In this document: positions 22,833 through 30,999 of the stretch, piece by piece | How positions within the stretch are numbered: the first letter of the stretch is position 1 | How the letters are laid out: each line of letters opens with the position of its first letter | From: Alitta virens | Lineage: Eukaryota > Annelida > Polychaeta > Phyllodocida > Nereididae | DNA length: 64,000 nt | NCBI GenBank assembly: GCA_932294295.1 | Contig: OW028583.1 | Span: 3,235,501 to 3,299,500 of the forward strand | Reading direction: 5' to 3' | The notes under the pieces: model-generated | Databases searched by the model: none | The model's input: only the letters and a program-made list of their open reading frames with translations | What the model was told of the DNA's origin: nothing | Position numbers and translations under genes: made by a program

Positions 22833-23919
22833 ATATTTAAAGACTATGTATTACAGCACAAGTAAAGCTGGTAGTTACACAGGAGTAGTAAAGTTTTGGC
22901 AGAGCATACAAGGAGATGGAAACCCTCACAAATTAAAGTACAAAGATATAAAGGAATGGCTTGCAAGACAGTACACCTACTCTATACACAAGCATCCTAT
23001 TGAGAAATTTAAAAGAGAGCCAATCATAGTAGGAGAAATTAATGAAATAATTGATTCTGATTTAATGGATATGCAAAAATTTAGCAAGAAAAATAACGGT
23101 ATTAGATTTTTAGCTATATTTATAGATCTATTTAGTAGATATTTACGAGTACAACCTATGAAGACCAAAAAAGGGGTAGAGATGGCACAAGTCTTGGAAA
23201 AAGTATTTAACGACATAGAGCCATCAGTAAGAAGTATAAGAACCGACCAAGGTTCTGAGTACAAGGCAAAAGTAGTACAAGAGTATTTTAAGTCAAAGAA
23301 TATTAACCATATTATAACATACAACGTTTATCATGCAAATTATGCTGAGAGAGTCATTAGAACTTTGAAAGGCAGGATCTACAGGTTTTTTACAAAACAT
23401 CAATCTCATCGGTATATAGATGATCTCCAGGATATTGTAAGAGGTTACAATAACACTCGTCACTCCAGCATTGGTATGTCTCCTGCACAAGTAACACTTG
23501 AGAATCAACAAGAACTCTACGAAAAATTATACCTACCAGTAGAATTAAAGAGAGAGCAGACGACAGTCGTATTTAGATATGAAATTGGGGATAAAGTCAG
23601 AATCCCCTTCAGCCGTAGACCATTCCAGCGAGGGTTTGATCAGAAATGGACAGAGGAAATATTTCTCATAGACAAGAGAATATCATCTCACTCTCCTCGA
23701 TACCGCTTGGTTGATTTACAACTTGATACCATAGGAGGTAGTTTCTATGAACAGGAGTTACAAGAGGCCAATGTTGATGATGATGAAGTATATAAGGTTG
23801 AGAAGATTTTGAGACGCCGCATTAAAGACGGGGAACGTCAGGGATTAGTTAGCTGGCTCGGTTACCCAGCAAAGTTTAACTCTTGGGTTGACATTGATCA
23901 AATACATAACTATGAATGA
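22825..23919 (+). CDS. INT: retroviral-type integrase with C-terminal chromodomain
   Basis: 364 residues. The RNase H-fold core carries D79 (in DSDLMDM), D141 (in RTDQGSEY) and E175 (in NYAERV), the DDE triad, with 33 residues between the second D and E. After an SH3-like stretch rich in basic and aromatic residues, residues about 322-362 form a chromodomain (VEKILRRR, LVSWLGYP, SWVD). It would cut and join the inverted-repeat ends, making the 6-bp duplication seen at the borders. The start overlaps the upstream ORF by 8 nt, and its stop overlaps the next gene by 8 nt (ATGAATGA). Confidence 0.95.
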   Translation: MDEYLKTMYYSTSKAGSYTGVVKFWQSIQGDGNPHKLKYKDIKEWLARQYTYSIHKHPIEKFKREPIIVGEINEIIDSDLMDMQKFSKKNNGIRFLAIFIDLFSRYLRVQPMKTKKGVEMAQVLEKVFNDIEPSVRSIRTDQGSEYKAKVVQEYFKSKNINHIITYNVYHANYAERVIRTLKGRIYRFFTKHQSHRYIDDLQDIVRGYNNTRHSSIGMSPAQVTLENQQELYEKLYLPVELKREQTTVVFRYEIGDKVRIPFSRRPFQRGFDQKWTEEIFLIDKRISSHSPRYRLVDLQLDTIGGSFYEQELQEANVDDDEVYKVEKILRRRIKDGERQGLVSWLGYPAKFNSWVDIDQIHNYE

Positions 23920-24307
23920 TTTCTACATCACCATCAAAAGCCAACACGGCAAGATTCATTTTTTAAATAACACTGCAAGTAATTTTAAAGTAAAGCTGAA
24001 CAGGCCTCTTTTACTTAAGGAAGGCTGGAAAGTTGCACTTGTCCAATACAAATCACCAATTTCGGAAGATGTCTATGTCTGTAGCGATGTCTGCATGTCG
24101 AGTATTGTAGGAGAAAAGCAGTATAGCATATTACGACTTATACCCTCAGATCAAGTTAGTATTCCTTACCCCTATTACATACCGGTATCTCAAAACTTTA
24201 TAGACTGTATTCAGATCTATCATCTTTCGGCTAAGACTGAGGAAAGTCTACAACTCAATACAAGGGGGGTTACATACGTCACCCTCCATTTCCTATATAA
24301 GCCATAG
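23912..24307 (+). CDS. penton-like minor capsid protein (short)
   Basis: 131 residues from the ATG at 23912, which overlaps the integrase stop; an in-frame TTG upstream is not a credible eukaryotic start. The opening (NDFYITIKSQ, then NNTASNFKVKLNRPLLL and GWKVALVQ) matches the N-terminal signature of Polinton minor capsid proteins, which have a single jelly-roll fold and occupy the vertices. It is shorter than the typical 200 or more residues, so it may be a minimal version. It sits directly before the other virion genes. Confidence 0.72.
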   Translation: MNDFYITIKSQHGKIHFLNNTASNFKVKLNRPLLLKEGWKVALVQYKSPISEDVYVCSDVCMSSIVGEKQYSILRLIPSDQVSIPYPYYIPVSQNFIDCIQIYHLSAKTEESLQLNTRGVTYVTLHFLYKP

Positions 24308-24347
24308 AACATCATGACTCTTGATCATTTGTTTTAACACCACGACC

Positions 24348-24728
24348 ATGGACACTTATTACTCTACACAACAAGACAGGTCCACACCTTTTATAACCGA
24401 TGGGTTGAGACGATATTCAGGAACAAACAATCCTCAATACATTATCGAAGATACTTCTACAAAGAGAGGTCCACAGTCCGTCAAGGTTGAGTTGACATCA
24501 GACATTCAGAAAACCATTGACCAGGTCAAAGAGGAGATGGTATTGACTAATAGCAGAGCTACCAAGAAAATGAACAGTAAACGTAAAAGGTCGCCAGCCA
24601 AGAAACCACCAGCCAAACGGCGCAAGGTATATAAGAAAATAGCAAATCAAAAAAAGTCATACACAATCAAGAAGGCACCGAGTAAACGTCGTCACACAGT
24701 CTTTAACAATGGAAGCAAGAAACGCTAG
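24348..24728 (+). CDS. basic core-like protein (PX-like)
   Basis: 126 residues from the first ATG (24348). The N-terminal half is mixed, with DTYYSTQQDRSTPFITDGLRR. The C-terminal half is very rich in Lys, Arg and Pro (SKRKRSPAKKPPAKRRKVYK and similar), like an adenovirus core or pX-type DNA-condensing protein with nuclear localisation signals. The last 20 nt overlap the capsid gene in another frame. The function is inferred from composition and position between the minor and major capsid genes. Confidence 0.65.
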   Translation: MDTYYSTQQDRSTPFITDGLRRYSGTNNPQYIIEDTSTKRGPQSVKVELTSDIQKTIDQVKEEMVLTNSRATKKMNSKRKRSPAKKPPAKRRKVYKKIANQKKSYTIKKAPSKRRHTVFNNGSKKR

Positions 24729-25980
24729 TCTCCCTCAACTGGACCTGTTCTCACCACCAGTAGTACAGAAGATGGTTGAGAGAGAATACACTATGGAATA
24801 TAGACCCGTTACACAGCTGTCAGATGATGCCCCTATAATCTTTGATATTACAGAACAGAAGCACTTTCTTGACCTTTATAATAGTCAACTCTATGTTAAA
24901 ATGAAGATTTTAAAGAAGGACAATACGGCGATTATGGCTGATAAGAAGGTAGCACCTGTAAACAATGTCCTACACAGTTTATTTGAAAAAATATCTGTAT
25001 ACATTGAAGGTAAAGAGATTACAACTTCAAACAAAGACTATCCTTACAAGGCTATGTTTAGCACACTGTTAGCATACCAGAAAGGAGCAAAAGAGTCACA
25101 ACTACAGGCACAAGGATACTTTAAGGATGATTCTGATGATGCTGATCAAATTACCGGTAATGTTGGAGCTAATAAAAGACAAAAGATGTTTGAAAAATCA
25201 AACTCTGTTGAACTTCAAGGTCCTCTTTATGAGGATATATTCATGCAGAAAAGGTTTTTACCTAATAACCTTCGTCTCACAATCAAATTAGACAGAACTT
25301 CACAAGAATTTTTCTTACTGAACCTGGAACCTACTGGATCCTATAAAATACACCTAGAGGATGTCATATTTAAGGCTAGAATGGTTGAACTTTATCCACC
25401 TGTCCAATATGCAATTGCTAAAAAAATGGAAAATAAGCCTGCACTCTTTCCATACACAAGAAGGGAGATCAGGGTAGATAACTTACCAATGGGCTTCACA
25501 TCAGGAACATTTGATAACATCTTCCCAAATCAACTCCCGTCAAGAATTTTAATCACCTTTGTATCGTCTGAAAACTATAACGGCCATAAGAAAAAAAACC
25601 CGTACATCCTCACTAATTTTGGTCTTACACGAATCAGTCTGTCTGTCAATAATAACACAATTGCATCTTACACACCATCCTTTGATTCAAAACAAGGTAC
25701 GGGGGTAGCCCCCTGTTATCTTAGTCTGTACGAGACCTTCAGAGAGCTGGGGAATGATTTTGGTAATGATATCACACTCTTCGACTATGTCCACAGTTGT
25801 ACAATGTATGCATTTAATATTAAACCATCATATGACTGTACCTATGAGCCTGATCACGGTCATGTCAGACTGTCTATCCATTTCAAACAACCTTTAACAG
25901 AAGCCGTTTGCTTATTAGTCCACGCCGAAACACCATGTCTAATGGAGATTACAGGGACACGGAACGTAACTCTTAAATAG
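24709..25980 (+). CDS. MCP: major capsid protein, double jelly-roll
   Basis: 423 residues, the usual size for a Polinton hexon-like capsid protein. Recognisable landmarks are the N-terminal LDLFSPPVVQKMVEREYTMEY, the first-barrel strands around NSQLYVKMKIL and VNNVLHSLFEKISVYIEGKE, an acidic loop (DDSDDAD), and a second-barrel region from about residue 220. It would trimerise to build an icosahedral shell. The order minor capsid, core-like, major capsid, ATPase is Polinton-like. No internal stop or frameshift. Confidence 0.9.
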   Translation: MEARNASLPQLDLFSPPVVQKMVEREYTMEYRPVTQLSDDAPIIFDITEQKHFLDLYNSQLYVKMKILKKDNTAIMADKKVAPVNNVLHSLFEKISVYIEGKEITTSNKDYPYKAMFSTLLAYQKGAKESQLQAQGYFKDDSDDADQITGNVGANKRQKMFEKSNSVELQGPLYEDIFMQKRFLPNNLRLTIKLDRTSQEFFLLNLEPTGSYKIHLEDVIFKARMVELYPPVQYAIAKKMENKPALFPYTRREIRVDNLPMGFTSGTFDNIFPNQLPSRILITFVSSENYNGHKKKNPYILTNFGLTRISLSVNNNTIASYTPSFDSKQGTGVAPCYLSLYETFRELGNDFGNDITLFDYVHSCTMYAFNIKPSYDCTYEPDHGHVRLSIHFKQPLTEAVCLLVHAETPCLMEITGTRNVTLK

Positions 25981-25998
25981 AGCCACCCGAGCTGACTC

Positions 25999-26739
25999 AT
26001 GTCATTTACAATGGAAAGACCGAGTATTATAGATGTATCTCATACTCGCGAGAATGATGACATACCGGAGAGTTGGAAGACTATGTCTGAAGACAAGGTT
26101 CTTGTTCTGATACCCTCTCCGTGCAACATGATTATAGCCTCACCAACACAGGGGGGTAAATCTACATTTGTATACCAATTATTTAAACATGCCATGTTTC
26201 ACAGACCTCCTGAAAAGATACTTTACTGTTACAATAGTACCTGGCAGTCAATGTTCACTAAAATGGAGACTGAGATGGATAACATATCCTTCCATTATGG
26301 ACTACCAAATGAAGAAGAGCTTGAAACATTCCAAGCATCCACTACAGAGCACAAGACTATTGTTTTGGATGATTTAATGAATGAATCAATGAACGCTGAC
26401 AACATTTTGAAACTTTTCACTATCGGCATGCATCACAACAATTGCTCAGTTATTCTCCTAACACACAACCTATTCCCAAAGTCCAAACATTCACGAACCT
26501 TAACTTTAAATACCCAAGTTTTTGTAGTCATGGCAAACAATCGTGATAAACAGCAAATCCAAACTCTAGGCAGACAGTTAGGCTACAAGAGATTCCTTGA
26601 TGCTTACTTAGCAGCAACTCCTGTACCTTATACTTATTTCATAATAGATCTACATAATAATACTGCCGATAACCTTAGATTGAGATCTAATATATTTCCT
26701 GATGATACAAGTCCTACTACCGTTTATAAAGCACTGTAG
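25999..26739 (+). CDS. ATP: FtsK/HerA-type genome packaging ATPase
   Basis: 246 residues. Walker A SPTQGGKS at 48-55, Walker B IVLDD at 121-125, and a downstream LLTHN sensor-like motif in a conserved order for A32-like packaging ATPases of Polintons and related viruses. It would pump element DNA into the capsid. It starts 18 nt after the capsid stop; the next ORF starts 10 nt after its stop. Confidence 0.93.
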   Translation: MSFTMERPSIIDVSHTRENDDIPESWKTMSEDKVLVLIPSPCNMIIASPTQGGKSTFVYQLFKHAMFHRPPEKILYCYNSTWQSMFTKMETEMDNISFHYGLPNEEELETFQASTTEHKTIVLDDLMNESMNADNILKLFTIGMHHNNCSVILLTHNLFPKSKHSRTLTLNTQVFVVMANNRDKQQIQTLGRQLGYKRFLDAYLAATPVPYTYFIIDLHNNTADNLRLRSNIFPDDTSPTTVYKAL

Positions 26740-26749
26740 ATAAGCCGCT

Positions 26750-27088
26750 ATGTCATTTACCAAGATGCCTGCATCGTTAGTAGTCAAGAAAAATATACCG
26801 TTTATCAGATTCTTGTCAGAGACAGACGACAGGCAAAGAGATGCTTTACTCAAAACTATCAATAAAGACCAGATGGAGGTCCTTAGACAGATAGTCCGTA
26901 ACGTTCTTGAGGGGGGGCTAGTCCTCACTAATCAAGGCATTAAAGAACTGAGACGCTATGAAAACAAGCTCATTAACTTTGCCGACAGCAAAGAGAAAGG
27001 AAGAAGAAAGAAGCACTGTCTACAATTAAAAAAGGTTTGGCCCCGACTTATTAAGGCTGTACTACCACAACTTGAACTTTTAGAATAA
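26750..27088 (+). CDS. small conserved Polinton protein
   Basis: 112 residues. The segment FLSETDDRQRDALLKTINKD followed by QMEVLRQIVRNVLEGG and a basic Lys/Arg tail is a pattern I associate with a short ORF found next to the capsid genes of animal Polintons. It looks alpha-helical with no enzyme motif. The stop TAA overlaps the next ATG by one base, so it is probably co-expressed with the following ORF. Confidence 0.65.
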   Translation: MSFTKMPASLVVKKNIPFIRFLSETDDRQRDALLKTINKDQMEVLRQIVRNVLEGGLVLTNQGIKELRRYENKLINFADSKEKGRRKKHCLQLKKVWPRLIKAVLPQLELLE

Positions 27089-27564
27089 TGAAACATTTTA
27101 TCATCCCTGCATCAACATACCATAAACTCAAGTCAACACAGTCTCAGCATGCATTGCCAAAAGTACAGCAGAATGATCAACAAAACATCCAGCATGAACA
27201 TCAGCCAGTGCTGGTTGAACCACGAGAAGAAGAAGAAGAAGAGCAGGAGAACTTTGTCACTGAGGCCTTTCCAAAGTCAACAAGAGGGAAAGCAACACGA
27301 CTCCTCAATTACATCAAGAGACATAACCCGAAGATAACATGGTCATCAAAAACTGGAGATGTCAGTATTGATGGTACATTGATACAAGGCTCGAATATTA
27401 TAGACCTACTAAGGACTGCTGTTTCTGGTACGGTTATAAAGCCGACAGGATGGCCACAGTTTCATATAGCCTTAAAGGCTATCAACACTCCATTATCTCT
27501 TGTAGCTCGATACCCTCCAGGAATACCAGTCCAAAAAAAAATGACAAAATGGCTGACTCATTGA
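27088..27564 (+). CDS. conserved Polinton virion-region protein with acidic stretch
   Basis: 158 residues. It has a Gln/His-rich N-terminus, then an acidic run (EPREEEEEEQE), then a folded C-terminal part containing RGKATRLLNYIKRHNPKITW, GTLIQGSNIIDLLR and PTGWPQFHIALKAINTPLS. The C-terminal pattern accompanies the preceding ORF in other animal Polintons, from memory of the family. Exact role unknown; by position it may be a virion or assembly protein. Confidence 0.65.
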   Translation: MKHFIIPASTYHKLKSTQSQHALPKVQQNDQQNIQHEHQPVLVEPREEEEEEQENFVTEAFPKSTRGKATRLLNYIKRHNPKITWSSKTGDVSIDGTLIQGSNIIDLLRTAVSGTVIKPTGWPQFHIALKAINTPLSLVARYPPGIPVQKKMTKWLTH

Positions 27565-28185
27565 TAAAGAAACTTGTCTTATTCACACTGTCATGAAACT
27601 CACATTAATCTTAAAGGGTTATACCCTAGTGGGTCGTCATAAGACAGGTTGAAGAACTTCTAATAGTACTTACCATACCAATCACAAGTGAGGACTGAGC
27701 AATCATCAGTGTATTTACTACCATCCTCTTGCAGTTAACTTGCAAAATAAACATCCTATGAAGTTACCTAAAGCTGTTACAGTCAAAACAGTCTTAAAAT
27801 AGTTTATCTACTGTGACAGCATTTGTCCAAACGAGTTTCAATCTACTTAGTATAAACATCAGGCTTAACAGAATCCCTTGTACAATCAAACACATGCCAC
27901 ATTCTACTTAGTAATAGAAAAAACAAAGGTCAGTTCATGGAACTGGCCAACCAGTGCCAGGAAAATGACTACCAATCAGAGGATGGTAATACTAGCCAGT
28001 CAGGATCATGAACAAAAGACTGACCAATCAGAAGACAAGAAAAACTATCCTACCAAACTAACAGACCATGACAGAAGTGTCTTGGCCATCCAATGAAAAT
28101 CGAGCGGCCTAGTCTCTCAGGCAATAAAAGCAGAGGCTTGCTGATCAAGAATCATAATCACCCTCCAGCCTCTGAAGATCCCATC
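27565..28185 (+). promoter_or_regulatory. intergenic promoter region with four CCAAT boxes and a TATA variant
   Basis: CCAAT occurs at 27678-27682, 27972-27976, 28024-28028 and 28090-28094, mostly as ACCAATCA, followed by AATAAAAG at 28123-28130 as a TATA variant. Initiation near 28150 would place the downstream ATG at 28186 first in the transcript. The same CCAAT-plus-TATA layout precedes PolB and the minus-strand gene at 34907, suggesting one shared early or host-driven promoter type. Confidence 0.55.
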
Positions 28186-28602
28186 ATGACTACCACAAAC
28201 CAAGACATAGTATTTTTTGAAGAGATCCTAGGTAAAAGGGGCCGTAGAATGACTCTTAAGCAGTATCAAGGAAGAAAACTTCTTCACCTCCGCTTGTATG
28301 ATGAAAATGATTGCCCAACCAGAAAAGGAGTACACATGTCTGTAGAAGAGGGTAAAACTCTGCTGTACCTGATACCAGAAGTTCTCAATGCCCTTACAAA
28401 TCGCCAAGAGGGAATGTTTAATATCACAGAAAGTATTCGTCTACAAACTACAAAATTCAACACTGTAGACATAAGACTGTTCTGGAAGCCTTCGCCTCAC
28501 CAAGACTTTGTCCCTACAAAGAAAGGTTGTCCTTTGAACAAAGCTGAATTTTTTGAACTGGTTGATATTATGCACTTGTATGCCCCTCTATATTTCAATT
28601 AA
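28186..28602 (+). CDS. tandem PC4-like putative ssDNA-binding protein
   Basis: 138 residues from the ATG at 28186; an in-frame ATG at 28093 lies upstream of the predicted transcription start. Two similar blocks are visible. The first has RKLLHLRLYDE then PTRKGVHMSVEEGKTLL. The second has NTVDIRLFWKP then PTKKGCPLNKAEFFELV. Both match the PC4/p15 coactivator core, in which a VDIR-like strand is followed by a KKG-(I/V)-xL turn and a helix. PC4 proteins bind single-stranded DNA, which would suit strand-displacement replication by PolB or control of late transcription. Both roles are inference. Confidence 0.6.
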   Translation: MTTTNQDIVFFEEILGKRGRRMTLKQYQGRKLLHLRLYDENDCPTRKGVHMSVEEGKTLLYLIPEVLNALTNRQEGMFNITESIRLQTTKFNTVDIRLFWKPSPHQDFVPTKKGCPLNKAEFFELVDIMHLYAPLYFN

Positions 28603-29055
28603 TGTTTTTGTAAAAAAGTACCAACAGGAAAAACTTTAAAAAAATTCAAATAAAACTTTAAAAAAAAAACTTCAACAACTTTGTGTAAATGTGTGTATAC
28701 GTATGCTTTAGCAGTAAAAGGTTTTGATTAAAATTAAAATAATAAAAAAGTTGGATAAAAAATTACAAAAATGGTGTGAAACAAATAAATTTTTAAAAAA
28801 AAATTTTACAGTAAAAGTTTTTGATTAAAATTAAAATAATAAAAAGTTGGATAAAAATTACAAAAAATGTGTGAAGCAAAGTTTTTTTAGAAAAGATAAA
28901 AAGTTTTTAACAGTAAAATTTTTTTATTAAAATTAAAATAATAATAAAAAAGTTAAAAAAATTACAAAAACGGAATGAAACAAATAAGTTTTGTGTAAAA
29001 CAAAAAAGTTTTATGTAAATAAAAGTACTTTGTGAATAAAAATTAAATCATAATT
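28603..29055. repeat. AT-rich ~95-bp tandem repeats downstream of the PC4-like gene
   Basis: Three to four diverged copies of a block containing TTTTTGATTAAAATTAAAAT, AATAAAAAAGTTGGATAAAA and ATGTGTGAAACAAATAA. AATAAA signals near 28643 could polyadenylate the upstream transcript. No coding potential. Confidence 0.75.
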
Positions 29056-29061
29056 TTTGTT

Positions 29062-29136
29062 TTGGAAGCAAGATTTGAACCCGCTACCTCATACATAATA
29101 GGCGGGTGCCCTACCACCTGTACCACCCCTGCCGAT
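29062..29136 (-). other. tRNA-like sequence
   Basis: On the minus strand there is a box A-like TGGTACAGGTGGTAGGG and a box B-like GGTTCAAATCT at tRNA spacing, with a T-arm-like hairpin. The acceptor stem ends do not pair, so this is not a convincing functional tRNA. It may be a relic or a Pol III promoter. A second tRNA-like B box in the same orientation is at about 31195-31225. Confidence 0.35.
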
Positions 29137-29302
29137 GGAGAGCTATGTACCCATACTGCTACTGCGGCAGTACGAGGCGTGATTATTCATTACTGGTATA
29201 TTGTTCTCTAGTTAGAATTAGTAACTCTTGCGCTGACATTATTTATATAGTTAGCTTTTACCCATACAGTACCACTAGACACTGACATGTCCGATCAAGC
29301 GA

Positions 29303-29520
29303 CAACTTCTAAGTCTATTTTTAGCTTCCTTCCCTCGTCAACATTAACACTAGGGGGCGTCATAGTTACGTCGTCACGCCATCTCTCTGATTTTTGGTGT
29401 ACTATTTCTTCTCTCAACAACTTCTAAGTCTATTTTTAGCTACCCCTACCGATGACATTAACACTAGGGGCATCATAGTTACACCGTCACGCCATCTCTC
29501 TGGGTTTTGTGTACTATTCT
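29303..29520. repeat. 115-bp tandem duplication, inverted copy at 31271-31316
   Basis: CAACTTCTAAGTCTATTTTT followed by AGCTTCC or AGCTACC, then ACATTAACACTAGGGG and GTCACGCCATCTCTCTG, is present twice (from 29303 and from 29418). A 46-bp inverted relative occurs at 31271-31316. The pair encloses the first RING gene and the orphan ORF. Confidence 0.8.
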
Positions 29521-29768
29521 AGCTCTAATATATATTCATAACTAAATCACCAACCTTCTATCTGGTCTGTAGTCTTGTGCGTTTTCACTCGCCTGCCACG
29601 CCGTCATCAAGTGTTCGAATCTCACTGCTACTTTTTCATTTCTTAAAGAGCAGTTTTTTCATGTACCGAATACATGGGTGTACAAGATACGCTATGTTTG
29701 AGGAGGGGTTTTTTTTATTTATTTTTTGTTTCTTTTTATCAAAGTTTTTTCATCTTTTTTATTATTTA

Positions 29769-30395
29769 TTACTCAGTCAGATCAATGGTAGAGGCTTCCA
29801 CCATTGGCAGGGGTGTTGGGGGTCTTGTTGAGGGGGGTGTAAGGGGGGCGATGGAGGTCGTATTTCTTGACCCCTGGGCTATTGGTATATTGAGGAAGTC
29901 TGCAAAGGGTACTAGGACCTGGTTCATGAGTCGTCGCCGGTCTTCTTTTTCCCTCAGTTGGCTCTTTTTGAGTTCTGATCGTACTTTCAGTAGTAGTCTT
30001 GTCTGCTCGTCAATCATCTTTTTGTAAGACGATATCTTTGATTCCTGAGTTTTTATGGTGCGGTTCAATGACTGTGCTTTTTCTTCGTAGGCAAACCTCA
30101 AAAATCTTGATGTTTTAAGCAGCTGAAAAGTATCAACAAAGTCTCTGATATCAAACTGTGTAAGATTGTTATCAATGACTGACCCATAATGACCTCTACA
30201 GAAAGGACATGTTAATTCTGGATCAATTTTCTCTGCAAGATCATGAGCAGGACCCTTCTGATAGTCTACTGTGGCTGTTTGTATGGCAAGTGTCTGAAGA
30301 CATTTCTTGCATATCTTCATCTCAGCAGTAGTAGTGTAGCAGCATTGAAGTTGGTAAGATGCCTCATTCTCTGTGCAGATAATGCAAACAGCCAT
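29769..30395 (-). CDS. RING-like protein with C-terminal SUMO-interaction-like motif
   Basis: 208 residues read leftward from 30395. The N-terminal zinc-binding region has CIIC, then CC, then CKKC, then CPFC (residues 4-72), a RING arrangement with the usual histidine position not obvious. Residues about 100-155 are rich in charged heptads (KAQSLNRTIKTQESKISSYK) and are probably coiled coil. A Pro-rich stretch leads to the C-terminal TIDLTE, close to the V/I-D-L-T core of SUMO-interacting motifs. A RING plus such a motif would suit a SUMO-targeted ubiquitin ligase acting on host nuclear proteins; this is inference. A homologue without the C-terminal motif lies at 34449-34907. Confidence 0.7.
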   Translation of the reverse strand: MAVCIICTENEASYQLQCCYTTTAEMKICKKCLQTLAIQTATVDYQKGPAHDLAEKIDPELTCPFCRGHYGSVIDNNLTQFDIRDFVDTFQLLKTSRFLRFAYEEKAQSLNRTIKTQESKISSYKKMIDEQTRLLLKVRSELKKSQLREKEDRRRLMNQVLVPFADFLNIPIAQGSRNTTSIAPLTPPSTRPPTPLPMVEASTIDLTE

Positions 30396-30668
30396 ATTGA
30401 TGCTTGGTGTCTAGTGATCTTTGCATGAATGATCAGGCCAGCCAAAATCCTTTCCAGCTGCAGATGATGCATAGTCTCTCAACCATGAAAATACTGACCA
30501 TACATAGAGCATCACATGTAGGTGTGAATACACCCTCCTAACCCCCCTTGTAGCAGAGTATCCTATCTTTAAACCAATCACGGTTCCCTGTAGATAATCC
30601 TTAAGCAAAATAACCAGACTGGTTAAAATGCATAACACTGTTACTCTGAATTATTCAAAGAAGTAAAA

Positions 30669-30995
30669 ATGTCTTACTACTTTAATGATCAGACGTTCCG
30701 CCATGCTCTGAAGCATTTCAGGGGGGCTGAAGTTGTTGGACCAAAATCCAGCCAGTTTTTCAAGGCCTATAGTAAGAAGGAACTGGAGGATCTTGTTAAC
30801 ATGGCTATGATGGGGACAAGAGTACTGAAAAGTGAGGAGAAGCGGAAGCGAGTATGGATGACAAGACTGCCTAACCCTGTTGGATGGAGTGAAAGACCTG
30901 GCCAAGTTACAGATCATCTCAGGATATGTTTGAAAAATCGTCTCATAATCAGTTGCTATCCTTGTTATCCTTATATTGGTAACAGACTGCAGTAG
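30669..30995 (+). CDS. orphan 108-residue ORF in the accessory region
   Basis: It opens MSYYFNDQTFRHALKHF and has a charged middle (YSKKELEDLVNMAM, SEEKRKRVW) and PNPVGWSERPG. I recognise no family. A CCAAT box at 30571-30575 lies about 100 bp upstream. It might be a first exon (a GTAACA donor-like site sits just before the stop), but no joined frame could be confirmed. It lies divergently next to the first RING gene. Confidence 0.45.
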   Translation: MSYYFNDQTFRHALKHFRGAEVVGPKSSQFFKAYSKKELEDLVNMAMMGTRVLKSEEKRKRVWMTRLPNPVGWSERPGQVTDHLRICLKNRLIISCYPCYPYIGNRLQ

Positions 30996-30999
30996 TCAA

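Noticed and set aside
23888..23911. Upstream extension of the penton-like gene
   Set aside because: It begins at TTG; the ATG at 23912, overlapping the integrase stop, is the credible eukaryotic start.
27878..28096. 72-codon frame before the PC4-like gene
   Set aside because: It starts at TTG and lies over the CCAAT-box promoter region.
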